Part shown: one piece after another, positions 36,245 to 48,329 of the stretch | Layout: each line of letters opens with the position of its first letter | Position numbering within the stretch: the stretch's first letter is position 1 | Program-made: the position numbers and the translations under genes | The notes under the pieces: generated by a model | The model's database searches: none | Told to the model about the DNA's origin: nothing | The model's input: the letters and a program-made list of their open reading frames with translations, nothing else | Assembly (NCBI RefSeq): GCF_907164915.1 | Contig: NC_061864.1 | Location: 2,344,389 to 2,408,388 of the forward strand | Direction: 5' to 3' | Source of the DNA: Impatiens glandulifera | Taxonomy: Eukaryota > Streptophyta > Magnoliopsida > Ericales > Balsaminaceae | Length of the DNA: 64,000 bases

Positions 36245-36380
36245 AAAATATATAGCAAGTTTCCTTTGTCAAGACCAAATTCTCAATTCTCTTTTCTTTC
36301 TTTGTCAAAACCAAATTCAAAATATCAAATAATGATTCAAAGAATAGGGTAGGGAGACAGTTCTGCTTTAATGAAAAAAA

Positions 36381-39300
36381 TCAAATTCCTAAGATGGTCC
36401 TGATCTGGTCCGGGGGATGCCTGGCTAGGGACTTGGGATCGGGATACTGATTCCTAGGATCTGTTATGGCCTTATAAATAAGTTCATAAGCTTCCGCTAG
36501 GGACCTCGCTACTTGGACAGAAGTCTCGGACCTCAACTTAGGTACCTGCATTTGCTCAAACTCTGGCAATGAGTTCTCACTTCCCAAAACAAGACCGAAC
36601 ATAACCTTAAGACATTCTGAAAGTGATGCTGGTGATGTATCCTCAATCTCTGCTAATGGTGAATCAGTATTGTCAGATGAATTGTTGAAGAATGACATCT
36701 TGTTTAACAACCCGCATTTGCTCAGAATCGCGTCTACCTCTTCTCTCACCAGACTATGTATCTGACTGTCGATCATTGCTCCAAGTTTCTTCACGTATGC
36801 AGATGCTGCTTCGCTTCCCAATATTGGTTGTTCAATTGCGCACAAACAGTTCACCAGGAATATCTTCGAATGGGTTTCTCTGGGCTGCAAATCATTAATA
36901 TATAATCACCACACATGATAGAGATTAAAGTACTAAGATTGGACAAAGTACAAATATGATAATACTGCTTAATTTCAAAAAACAAAAACATACCTGATCC
37001 GAGGTTGAGTTGGAATTGCTATGAGTCAAAATAGCATCAACAGATGATTTAGTGAATTGGCCAGGGTCAGAACTGGTTCTGATTTTCCTAGACGACTGGA
37101 AGCTGCCTTTTGACTTGTGTGCATCTGCAGCTTGTTCACACATCTGCAAATATTTCAAATAGATCAAACAAACAAACAAAATGAACAAAAATATCATTTA
37201 AAGAGGATTAATATAAAAACAGGTTCATAATACTTATTTAAAATACTTATAATTAATACCTGAATAATGGGATCAAGTAAAGCAGATATTACAGGATCAA
37301 AAGGAGGCTTCTTTCTTGAAGCAGGAAACATCATATTGTCATATGTCTCTATAATTTCAAGCAACAAAGATACACCTTCCCTAACCGCCATTGGTGGAGA
37401 AAGATCAACGGCAACAAGGGCGGGATATCTTAAGAGCTTTTCTCCTCGAGTTTTTAAAATCTCAAAGAATGTTTTCTGAGAAGCATCTTTAAGTGCCCAG
37501 AGTGAATTACATAAAGCAGTATCTCTTCCAAGCAAATCTGAGATCTATAAAAGAGGGTGGTGGTTAAAATAAATTCAAAAAAAGCTCATTTATAATCAAA
37601 TATATATAGAACTATTCAAACTCACAGTAAAGCTGTAAAACTCCAGCGTGTTGCTGAGTTTATATGATATAATTATACTTGGTTGTGACTGAAGAACTTG
37701 TTCAACTCTCACTTTAAATGGCCGGCAGATTCCTTCAAATATTCTGTCAAGAACAAACGTCAAGTCAAGTTCTGTTTTTCCCAAATCACCCTCCAACCCC
37801 CCTTTGGCAAATTTCCTGGCAGTTGGTCCAATATCAGAAATTGCGTCTGGATCCAGTAATGCAAGAACAAGTTCTCTTTCTGATGCTAAGGCCTGGAAGA
37901 GATAAATGCAACTTATTGATTTCCAAACCTATAAAAAGTTGGAACGAATATGCAAACGAATATAACCTGATGCAGCCACCCCAACATGTCACCCACATAT
38001 CTCAAGGGATCGTGAGCATGTACTTCGATAGGTCTAGGCATTCCACCCGGTCCTCCACGAGTGAGAGCACTTATAAACCTCCTAAATAGTGCATTATGCC
38101 TCATGTTTGCAACCTTCATGAGAAAAATAAAAAACGTGAAAATCAAATTTTCGGCTGCAGAATTAAGGGATTTGACAATTACCTCTTCAGCACAATACTT
38201 GAGGAGGACAGGTCGTTCTTTAAGGCATCTGACTGCTGTTCTTAGAAGCTCACCAACTTCAGGATTATCGGTATCACCCAGTCTCCTACACTCCGCCTGC
38301 ACCCACCTAGACAGGCAATGTCTAGAAATTTAGTTTAGAGGAAGATTTTATTGTACTACTTTGAATTTTACCAAGACATAAATAAATTCCAACTTAAATT
38401 GGGACATAAAGAAAAATCATAGAAAACTAACTAAGAAATAATATAGTCTAACTATAGTAAACAACATATTTTCCACACAAAATATCACAGAAGACAAATA
38501 TAATGATGAGTTACACACTGTTGCAGAGTCGCAAGAAAAGAAGCACCACCTGCACAACCGTTCATATGCCCCTTCTTGGTAGACAGACATCATATCCATT
38601 AGTTCCAGACCTGCCCGCTGCAAAAACTCCTCAAGTCAATAAGAGCTTGTTTGATGTAGGAATTCTTTTTCTGGAATAATCTGACTTTTGGGGGGAAATC
38701 TTGTTTAATCATTTGCACGACACTACGACTGGTAAGAATTAGACAGCATAATGTTGTGATTACCTGATGATGAGTACGAAGCAAAACTTTGCAGTTGGCA
38801 TGAATTTCTTGAACATGAGATAATGCGTTAAAAAAGTTGTCACAAAGATCATCCTCCCTCAATGCATTTATCTATCAAAGAATATCATATTCAAGATACT
38901 GTATATTTGACAATGCAAAGAAAAACAAGGAATGGATATAAACCTCTTCAATAGAAAGCTGATAATCACTAAGGAAACATGAAACAATCTCTTGTCTCTG
39001 TGTTGTGATTTCAAGTTCATGTTTAAGCCGTTCTGTGGTACTGATTATATCTCCAGTTCTAGAGCTACAGCTATTCAAAGTCTTAGCTATCCTGCAATGG
39101 TAAAGGTTTACTTCTATGAATGGAACAGTAAATTGTTTACAGCATAAATTGTCTTGTAAGTAATTTATATTTAATAGATTGCACCGGATTAGAAAATCAG
39201 AATCATTCAAGGCTTTGTTAGCTTACTTATCACAGCACTCAGCCAGAGCATTAACCTCCGCTTCCACACTATCCAAGGCCTAATAACATACATTCCAAAT

Positions 39301-39586
39301 ACAATTACTGATACAGAGGAGAAAACCGATAGGGAGTATAAAGAAAATGGGGGAGGATGGACACCTGTTGAGCGGCATCCGAAGCTTGAAGAAACTCTTG
39401 ATTGATGAAGAGAGCACGTTTCTCAATGGTGGATCGGAGGTTTCGGCGATCATTGGAAGAGTTTTCAGTGTAAAATGCGGAAAGAGTGTTAAGAGACGAG
39501 AGAAGATCTGGACTGTCCGTCCTCGTTTCCAGAACCTTCTTCAGCTTCCTCGAGAGCCCCGGCGCCAGAGCGGTGGCGGTCGCCAT
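36381..39586 (-). CDS. COG6: Conserved oligomeric Golgi complex subunit 6
   Basis: Eleven exons (complement): 39365-39586, 39227-39279, 38944-39091, 38764-38871, 38550-38617, 38183-38306, 37967-38113, 37626-37892, 37260-37544, 36994-37143 and 36381-36884. They join in frame to 691 residues, close to plant COG6. The start MATATALAPGLSRKLKKVLE and the coiled-coil region (exons 2-4, with TTERLKHELEITTQRQEIVSCFL) are followed by the conserved core (HDPLRYVGDMLGWLHQ, ISDIGPTARKFAKGG, FEGICRPFKVRVEQVL). The protein is a tethering subunit of the COG complex for intra-Golgi retrograde vesicles; it is peripheral, with no membrane segment. Intron 4 contains a dispersed AT-rich repeat. Confidence 0.95.
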
Positions 39587-39778
39587 TGTTGTACCTCCGT
39601 TCTCAGGTTATAGGTTATGTGAGATTTTAGCAAGCATTGATATGAACAAATTCTCAGTTCTCAGGTTATAGGTTATAGGTTATGATCATGGCCAGTTTCT
39701 GTTCCTCTCATTCTCTTATACTGCCAATCTCTCCTTGATGCCGTTTATCCTGTTATTGAATAACCTCAAAATGCGGAA

Positions 39779-39859
<81 letters not shown>

Positions 39860-40379
39860 GAGAAATATACATAAATAAAATTAAATTAAATTAAAACACA
39901 CATCTCCCCCTTTTAAATTCTTAAATTTTTGTTATCACGATAAAATCAATTTTTTATTCTAAAATTCAAACATCTTATTAATAATTTAATTATCAATTTA
40001 AATACCAAAATTATTGAACAGCCCCATTTATTAAATTAAAGAAAACATTTCTAGTATTTTTTTAAAATAAATAGAATTAGCCTAGTGGTTTATTATGTAA
40101 ACAAAAATATTTTATCTGGTCATGAGTTTTAACCTCACCAAAAACCTTTTTTTTATCATTTTTTTAGTTGTCAAAATTGACGTTTTTTAGGCTGGAGCAA
40201 CCAAAACTCGGGGCCGACAATGTTCTCAACTCAAGAGTAAATTAGTCTTAAAATTTTAAAAACTAGTTTTTCCTAGTTTTTATCAAACAAAGGTTTTTAG
40301 GAGAAAACTCAGGTAAAACTCACTTCCTCAAACAAGCCTAAGTCATTCCCCCTTTCTCTATTACACCCTCTTCCTACCG
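39587..40379. other. COG6 upstream region with (TA)n microsatellite
   Basis: Contains the COG6 promoter and 5' UTR. The phrase TTCTCAGGTTATAGGTTAT is present twice (about 39600 and 39656). A pure TA tract of about 78 bp spans 39780-39857. No gene is seen. Confidence 0.6.
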
Positions 40380-41955
40380 CCCTTGCTCAGCTCTCGCGAT
40401 TATCTTCGTTCTGCTTTAGTTGCCCGCTCAAACCCTAACAGACTACATTCTTTCTTTCTCAAACCCTAGCCCGTTTTCGTTCTCTGTTCTGTTCACTTCA
40501 TATTAGTAAACTCATCATTCTTTAATTCAGTGCGACAATATAGTCTAACTTTCGACTCTGTGATTTTAGAATTCAGATAAACAAATAATCACATATGATG
40601 TTTCTTCTACAAATGTAAAGAAAAACGAATCCAAGAAGAAGACAGTTTCGCAAGTTGAAATGTAGCAACTTATGATTTCTCTCAATGTTATAATTTTATA
40701 TTAAAGTTAATATTGGAATCTCTTTTGTTTACACTATTAGAGTATATAAGAAAAAATAGTGAAGAGGAAGTCTAACAAGGTTCAAAAGTAACAAATTTCG
40801 TTGTCATATTTTTAAATATGCGTTATCATATTATTAATTTGATATGCGTTGTCATATTTAACTGAGTTTTCATATTTATAATACTGCGTTGTCAAGAAAT
40901 CTAACAAAAGAAAGTCTGACAAGATTCAAAGGTAACAAACTTCGTTGTCATACTTTTAAATATGCGTTGTCATATTAATTGATATGCGGTACTGTTATAT
41001 TTTTCTAACTGAGTTGTCATATTATATAAAATGTGTTGTCATATTTATAATAATGTGTTGTCATATTTTATTACAACATTATAAATATAACAACACAGTA
41101 TTATAAATATGACAACGCAGTTTATAAAATATGACAACTCAGCTAGAAAAATATGACAACACATATCAAATAATATGACGCATATTTAAAAATATGACAA
41201 CGAAGTTTATTACCTTTGAACCTTGTCAGACTTCCTCGGGTTATATTCATTGACAACGTTGTATTAAAATATTACAACACAGTATTATAAATATGACAAC
41301 TCAGTTAGAAAAATAAGACAACACATATTAAAAAATATGACAACGAAGTTTGTTACCTTGTCAGACTTTCTCTTGTTAGATTATTTGATAACGCTTTAAT
41401 AAAATATAACAATGCAGTTAGAAAAATATGAAAATGCATTTAGAAAAATATTTTAACGCAGTTATCTTTCAACATTGTCCAACTTCCTCTTCACTGTCTT
41501 CCTCTTATATATACCTTAACGCTGCAAACAATACAAATTTCAAAATTCAATTTAATACAAAATCATAACATTAAGAGGAATCATAAGTTGATACCTTTCA
41601 ACTTGCGAAACTGTCTCTTCTTCACTGTCTTTTTTTTATTCGTTTTTCTTTGCATTTACAGAAACTTTGTTTTTCTCATCATCATAGATTTGTTTATCTG
41701 AATCCTAAAATCACGGAGTCGGAAGTTAGACTACAATGTCGCAATGAATTGTAGGTTATCAACACTAAAGTAAGAATGACGAGTTTACCATTTTGAAGTG
41801 CACGAAATGGAGAACGGAAACGAGTTAGGGTTTAAGGAAGAAGTAATGTAGTTTGTTAGGGTTTGAGCGGGCAGCTGAAAATGAATGGAATGACTGAAGG
41901 TGATAGAACGAAGATAATGGAGAGGGCTAAGCAGATGAGCCGAGGCTAGGAATTA
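40380..41955. mobile_element. Large foldback element with long inverted arms (about 1.57 kb)
   Basis: The left arm (about 40380-41080) is repeated as reverse complement in the right arm (about 41090-41950). Matching blocks include GATTATCTTCGTTCTGC against GAACGAAGATAATGG, GCCCGCTCAAACCCTAACAG against TGTTAGGGTTTGAGCGGGC, and GACAGTTTCGCAAGTTGAAA with its inverse near 41595-41620. The inner part consists of GTTGTCATATTT / AAATATGACAAC subrepeats that point inward. No transposase is encoded. Exact ends and target duplication were not resolved, so a Mutator-type or foldback origin cannot be separated. Confidence 0.8.
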
Positions 41956-42545
41956 ATTTAAAAAAGATTAATTTTTTCTTCCATTCTAATATGTTAGATT
42001 TTTAATAGTATGAGAATAATTTTAAAAAATATTAATTTTAAATATTATATAGAAAATAAAAATATGTTTATTTAAACTAATTATAAATAGAAAAGAGAAA
42101 AAGAGACGAGGGTAAAGTATGAAAAGAGAAAGAAAAATTGTTATGTTTTCAGCGAATCAGACTACATGTCATTTTCTCTCCTAATTTTATATATCAAATT
42201 ATATAATTACATATATATATATATATATAAATTTTATCATAAAGTATTCTATTAATGAGATGTATTATTTTTTTAAAAAGAAATTGCCTCACTGTATCAT
42301 TTTCATATAACGCGGTTAAGCTATAATTCTTATAACTTTTATTTATTTATTTATATGTATGAATGAATTGATTGAAAAAAATATTAAAAGAAAACGTAAT
42401 ATAAATCCAATTTCCCTAAAATTAACTTTTGTGACATTGAAGCGCACTCTCTCTCTCTCCCCTTGATTAAACTGAATCAATCATCTCATCTTCTTCTTCA
42501 ACCACTGCACCAACCGTCTTTGTAGGTCTGAGCTGAACAGCGAGG

Positions 42546-44401
42546 ATGATGCCGGCGGCAGGAGGATCTGGAGGGGAAATATGGAAAGCTCATGCTGCAA
42601 TGGTGCTGGTTCAGCTCTGCTATGGAGGCTACCATGTTATCACTAAAGTTGCTCTCAACGTCGGAGTCAACCAGTTCGTCTTTTGCGTTTACCGCGACCT
42701 AATTGCGCTCTCTATCCTCGCTCCGATCGCCTTTATTCGAGAAAAGTTGGTACCATTCTTTTCAACTGATCATATACATTGATAGAATCCAAATTGAATT
42801 GTGGAGAACGCTAGTGTAGTCACAATCTTTTCTCAGCTAGTATGATTACATGATGAATTGCAGTGTCAAGAACATTGAAATTCTGCTTCAGCATTTTCAA
42901 ACTTTGACCTAAAACTTTGATACTGTTCTGCAGAAGAATTAGGCCTCCATTGACTCGAGGTCTTCTTGTATCATTTTTCATTCTAGGGTTAACAGGGTGA
43001 GTTTTCAATGTTAAGCACACTTAGGTTAGGTTCACTTTTGTCTCTCCTAACCTAGACTTAATGCTTCCTTTCTTGAAATTGAGAATAGGATATTCGGAAA
43101 CCAGCTTCTGTTTCTCCTTGGTCTTGGCTACACGAACCCAACTTATGCTGCAGCTGTACAACCTGCAATTCCGGTTTTCACATTCATATTTGCAGCAATT
43201 ATGGGGTCAGTTTATCTTAAAACAATCTATCTGTTCTTGATCCTAATTGACACGAAAAAAATGTACACATTCTTAATGCAGTACAGAAACAGTGAGGTTG
43301 TTAACTACAGAAGGTCAAGCTAAGATTGGAGGTACTTTTGTTTGTGTCTCTGGTGCCCTATTGATGGTTCTGTTTCAAGGTCCAGCTGTGATTGGCAATA
43401 CAAACACGGAATTCACTTCACAAAGTGAAATAAGTGCGAGAGGTCAACCGGAACCTTCTGGTTGGTTAACTTCCACTTTAATGGAGGTTGGGTTTGACCA
43501 CTGGCATCTTGGTGTTCTTTGCTTAATATCTAACTGTATGTGTATGGCAGCTTATTTAGCCATTCAGGTAAACCGACTATTGAGGAAACTGGAACTCAAC
43601 TCTTCTATACATCATTTTTAGTAAAGAGTATAATTGTTTTTGCAATTTCAGGCACCACTTCTCGTAAAGTATCCTGCAAGTTTATCTGTGACTGCATATT
43701 CATACTTGTTCGGTACTATTCTTATGGTGGTGACAGCAGCATTTATGAGTGGGGAGTCGGCTGATTGGAGTTTGACGAAGTCTGAGCTTTTTGCAGTGAT
43801 CTATGCGGTAAAAAAGAGCCCATTTGGAAACACTTTCTAGATCTAGATGAGAAATCGTCAATAGATTCATGAGTCTTTTCCAAATGGGCCCATTTTTCTA
43901 ATGTATTTTTGTTTCACTTTGAAACATAGAAATCTGAAGAAAAGTTTTTGATGTTTTTATATTAGGGAGTGGTTGCATCTGCCCTTAACTATGGACTGTT
44001 GACATGGTCTAATAAAATGATAGGACCTGCTCTAGTTGCACTATACAATCCACTTCAACCTGCTGCATCTACACTACTCTCATTGATATTCCTTGGAAGC
44101 CCAGTTTATTTGGGAAGGTAGTTATTCTTCTTCTGAACCATATATAACTTTTCTCGACTGCATATTTTACTAATTGTGTCGAGTGTTGTCTGGCAGCATT
44201 TTGGGTGGATCCTTAATTATTGTGGGGCTTTATCTGGTGACATGGGCTTCTTATAGTGAAAGACAAGCTTCTTCTATGGGAATTATAACTCATGTTCCTC
44301 GAGAAGTTGATCCCCTTATCCAAAGGGATTCGCCAGCTCTATTAGGGAAGATGCCATACCAGAGGCTCTCTGCAACATCACCAAAGTTGATATCGGATTG
44401 A
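42546..44401 (+). CDS. WAT1-related (nodulin MtN21/EamA) transporter
   Basis: Exons are 42546-42745, 42934-42996, 43089-43205, 43282-43567, 43652-43807, 43966-44117 and 44197-44401, in frame, 392 residues. It is a polytopic membrane protein with about ten hydrophobic segments in two EamA halves. The first half begins [26 protein letters not shown]; exon 6 carries the second-half signature [25 protein letters not shown]. The closest group I recall is that of Arabidopsis At3g45870/At4g19185. Relatives transport amino acids or auxin across plasma membrane or tonoplast; the substrate cannot be read from sequence. A second in-frame ATG follows directly (42549). It runs tail-to-tail with the PPR gene. 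Confidence 0.92.
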
Positions 44402-44808
44402 TTTGTTGAACATACACATTACCATTCAGTTGAAAGTAAATTACACCCGGTATAATTTGGAGGCTTGTTTCTATTTTATTTTTTTTTATCTTGAAAGGAT
44501 AAAAAGAAGAAGAGAGGATAGTACTTAGTGATAGGTTCTTGTCATTGATTTTGGAAGAATGAATCATTTTATTATTAAGTGTGATCTTGATTAAAGATTT
44601 TGTTCTTAATATTGTTTTGCATTCTACTTACATACTCATTACAGAGGAATCTATAGTTCATCCATCACTATAAACAAATGAGACTTGATTGGGACAAACA
44701 GTTACAGATAAGACTTACATACAAGGCTATAGCAAAACCCTATTCTCGAGGATTTTCAACTTCAAGTTGAGTTGAAACTCGAGTGTAGCTAGAATATATA
44801 TGGAATCA
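44402..44808. other. Shared 3' flank of WAT1-related and PPR genes
   Basis: Convergent genes leave 407 bp, presumably holding both 3' untranslated regions. No further feature is seen. Confidence 0.5.
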
Positions 44809-46095
44809 TTACATGTAGTGATCTTTACTGGCACAAGCACATTTAAGCTCATCAAGCAATGTTTCATCAGGTTCCAAACCAACAGCCTTCATTTCGTAAA
44901 CAATCTTGATAGCTTCAACCACCAATCCTTCTTCTACATATCCCATAATCATAGCATTCCAGCAATCCAAATTTCTCTCATCTCCAAGCATCTCAAAAGC
45001 TTTCCTTGAACATTCCAATAACCTGCATTTCGCGTACATCTCAACTAATCCACTCTGAACAAAACCGTTCACTATTCCAATCTTCACTGCTTTCGCATGC
45101 ACCTGCTGACCACAAAACCCGCCGTTTTCCATTCTCCCACATGCTTTAAGAACATTATAGAATGTACAAGCATTGCACCTCACACCACTTCTGTTCATTT
45201 CATTGAAGATACTAAAAACTTCTTTGAAATGTTCTTGTCTACAGTTGTTGACAAGTTTAGTCATCCAAATAATGTTGTTCTTGGAAGGCATGTTATCAAA
45301 GGTGAAGTCAATCCCTTCTGAACAATCAAGTTTCCCATAAAGATTGATAAATAAAGAGGTGAGAAATGAACTCTTTCCATACCCAAGCTTCAGAAGCCAA
45401 CCATGGATCTGCTTCCCAAGATCCAACTCTTGGACTCGTCCACATGCAGTGATTATCCGGACAACCACCCAAAAGACAGGGAAGGAGAGCAAGGAGTCGT
45501 CGTCTTCGCCGGTGTTGTTTTTGTCTCTTCTCCGACCAATACGCATCTCTACAAATAAGGATATGGCCTCCCAATAATCTTCCATGTCCATATAAGCAGA
45601 AATCATTGCTGCCCATGACTTGTTATCCCTAACAGGCATTTTGTCGAACACTTGGCGTGCATCTTCAAATAACTCGCAGGATAAGTACATGACCAAGATG
45701 CGATTCATGAGCGGCAAATCAAGGCGGATACGGCTGTTTCTAATGTGGTCGTGCAGTTCGATGGCGGCGCAAGTGTCTTGGCGAAGTGTGCATTCTTTAA
45801 GAAGAGAAGCGTATATGTCTGCGGACACTGGAAGTCCAAGGACATCCATCAAGTGAAGAATGTCGGAGGCGGTGGTGGGATTGGAAAGTGTTCGCCGTCT
45901 CTTTATGGTCTTGGGTGGAGTGAGCTGAGGCGTTATGGGTGGAAGGCGGAGGAAGTCTCTGTTCAAGGGTTTCTGTAGAGGTAATTGAAAATGAAGAGGA
46001 GGAGGAGGAGAGGGAGAGAGAAGAGCAGTATTTACAGAGGTAGATCCGTTGGTTGATTTCATAGCTACTGGAGGATGGAGAAATGAGATAGCCAT
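44809..46095 (-). CDS. Pentatricopeptide repeat protein, single exon
   Basis: A 428-residue intronless frame. About 75 N-terminal residues are Ser/Pro/Leu-rich and basic (SPSPPPPLHFQLPLQKP, KTIKRRR), fitting an organelle transit peptide. PPR repeats of the plant PLS style follow: YASLLKECTLRQDT, LDLPLMNRILVMYLSCELFEDARQVFDKM, SWAAMISAYMDMEDYWEAISLF, TFYNVLKACGR, SGLVEMYAKCRLLECSRKAFEML and CWNAMIMGYVEEG. There is no E, DYW or SMR tail, so no deaminase. PPR proteins bind organellar RNA for editing, splicing or stability; the target is unknown. It resembles Arabidopsis At1g31790, which I recall as the neighbour of COG6. A 344-bp MITE lies only 80 bp upstream of the start. Confidence 0.9.
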   Translation of the reverse strand: MAISFLHPPVAMKSTNGSTSVNTALLSPSPPPPLHFQLPLQKPLNRDFLRLPPITPQLTPPKTIKRRRTLSNPTTASDILHLMDVLGLPVSADIYASLLKECTLRQDTCAAIELHDHIRNSRIRLDLPLMNRILVMYLSCELFEDARQVFDKMPVRDNKSWAAMISAYMDMEDYWEAISLFVEMRIGRRRDKNNTGEDDDSLLSFPVFWVVVRIITACGRVQELDLGKQIHGWLLKLGYGKSSFLTSLFINLYGKLDCSEGIDFTFDNMPSKNNIIWMTKLVNNCRQEHFKEVFSIFNEMNRSGVRCNACTFYNVLKACGRMENGGFCGQQVHAKAVKIGIVNGFVQSGLVEMYAKCRLLECSRKAFEMLGDERNLDCWNAMIMGYVEEGLVVEAIKIVYEMKAVGLEPDETLLDELKCACASKDHYM

Positions 46096-46175
46096 TTTTT
46101 CTTCCTAAGAAAGAAGGGAGCTTGAACCAGAAAGAAGCGGGAGGAAGAAACAGGTTGTTGGCGCCTTATATTAGG

Positions 46176-46519
46176 GGGAAAATTTGAGGAAATGACCCTC
46201 GGCCCTAATTATAGATGGTGTGCCATAATTTTAATAACGCCGGTGATCCTCTATTTTTAATGATAATTATATTTTTGATTCTTTTTTTTTTTTTTATTTT
46301 TTTTTCCGTCTCGAGGTTGCGTGACGCAACTGGGGCATTTTCGTCTAAAAAATGTCATAATTAAAATTTTTTGAAAAATAAAAAAATAAAAAATTGCGTC
46401 ACGCAACTTGAGAATGCGTGACGCAATTGGGACATTTTCGTCAGAAAAAAAAAGTCACCCGCTATTAAAATTATGGCCCGCACCATCTGTAATTAGGCTC
46501 CTCTTGACGATCATTTCCC
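46176..46519. mobile_element. Mutator-like MITE with perfect 9-bp target duplication
   Basis: TATATTAGG flanks the element on both sides (46167-46175 and 46520-46528). The ends GGGAAAATTTGAGG and ...GATCATTTCCC are inverted at GGGAAA. A longer subterminal inverted repeat lies inside (CCCTAATTATAGATGGTG near 46203 and CACCATCTGTAATTAGG near 46480). Internal GCGTGACGCAA blocks occur in both orientations (46319 onward, 46395 onward, 46416 onward). A 9-bp duplication fits Mutator-like elements. There is no coding capacity. It sits in the PPR promoter. Confidence 0.85.
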
Positions 46520-46552
46520 TATATTAGGAATATGCTTGATTATATATATATA

Positions 46553-46750
46553 TAGAGAGAGAAATGATTAGGTGAGGGAATTTTGTGAGGGAATGACGTG
46601 GCATTATCTTATTCGCTGAAAAAATTAAATAATTTCTCTCTTTTCTCTCTTTCCTTCCAATTTTACATTTTCCAACCAATGAAGGTGATGCCACGTCATA
46701 CCCTCACCAAATTCCCTCATTAAATTCCCTCACTCTATCACTACTCATAT
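46553..46750. mobile_element. Second small MITE flanked by TA-rich DNA
   Basis: GGTGAGGGAATT-GTGAGGGAATGACGTGGCAT (46571-46603, one gap omitted) is found in inverse at about 46687-46735 (ATGCCACGTCATACCCTC ... AATTCCCTCACT). The outer sequence is TATATATA on both sides. A stem of over 50 bp with a T/C-rich loop is predicted. Insertion in TA repeats is typical of Tc1/Mariner or Harbinger MITEs; which one is not resolved. Confidence 0.7.
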
Positions 46751-47158
46751 ATATATTTAAAAAATAAAAATTCTCAATAGATTAAATTATTAAACTAAAT
46801 TAAGAATTATATTTAATAAATTAATAAATAATAATAATAATAAAACAAAATTTAATATTTTAGATATTAAATTGTATAAATAATTTTATAAATAATTTTT
46901 TTAATTAAAAATATTTAAGTACTATATAATTGATGGATTAGACTTGACAAGCATTATAAAAACGAACTTATTAAATGAAGTGTTAAAATAGAGTGTCAAA
47001 AAATCTATGGCCTTCAAATAAAATTATTCAAATAAAATAGAATGAGTTTATTTAAAATTATTTTTTTAAATAATTTATTTGTTTAATAATTCTCAAACTA
47101 ACTTAAATTACTTTTTAAACTTAATTTTTTTTTAACTTATTATTAAATATATCTTAAA

Positions 47159-47198
<40 letters not shown>

Positions 47199-48064
47199 AT
47201 TATTTTTATAATTTTATTAGTGTCAAACACTTATATTTTTTTTAAAATAAAAATATAATATTATCTCTAATTTCTTAAATTTTTTCAATTTAATTTTATA
47301 TTATTATATAATTCCTAAACAAAATTGATAAAACTCATCTTTATCCATTAGTTTTATCGATAATTTTTTTCTATTATATTTTTTATATTCACTCAATTAT
47401 TTTTTTCAAAACTATTCCAACTCAGATTCTTATATTTGTTTGTCTACTATCATTAAATTTAAAAATAATTTTAAAAATAAAAGAGAGTAATCATCCCTTG
47501 TAGTCGGATTTCAAGTAATATTGGCATCAATTATTCCATGTTAATATTTTGTCTCGTTCCAAATTTTCTTTTGACAGTGAATATGTTTCTAAATTAAAAG
47601 GTGCCACAAGTTCAATAAAATAATTTTAAATGATTTGAATTTAAATTTAAAAACTAGTATATGGAGAGACTAAGTTGAACAAGAAAAATAGTGTCAAACA
47701 AATACCAATTACCAAATATACAATCAAAATCTTAAAAGAAAATACTAAGAATAAGAAATCTCAATTACAAATAGAGATGTCAAAACTTAAATTAGGAGAC
47801 TATTCTTAGGCCGACTCCTAAATAATGTTGGCCTTTCAAAGAGTTGAAGGAGGTTTTTTTTTTTTTTTTTTTTTTTTTGACTATTTTTTAAATTGGTTTC
47901 TTGATGTAGGTTATAATTTATTTATTTTGTTGTATTTGGTTCAATATTTAATTTTATTTAACAAATAAAATATAAATACTTATATTATTATATTTGATAA
48001 TTATTATAATATTTTTCATTAAAATTGCACATAAATTATAAGACTTGATAAAAATATTATAAAA

Positions 48065-48115
<51 letters not shown>

Positions 48116-48274
48116 CACCCTTATACACAACACATTCATACAGCACCTACCTCATTTGATAAAAATAGAAAATATATCTTAAAAAAAATATAAGAGAGAG
48201 AAAAATATTTTATCTTTCTTATCAAATGAGATAGATACGCTTATCAAATGAGATAGATACGGTACATATCATTA

Positions 48275-48329
<55 letters not shown>

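Noticed and set aside
45326..45978. Frames inside the PPR gene on both strands
   Set aside because: Shadows of the 428-codon PPR frame.
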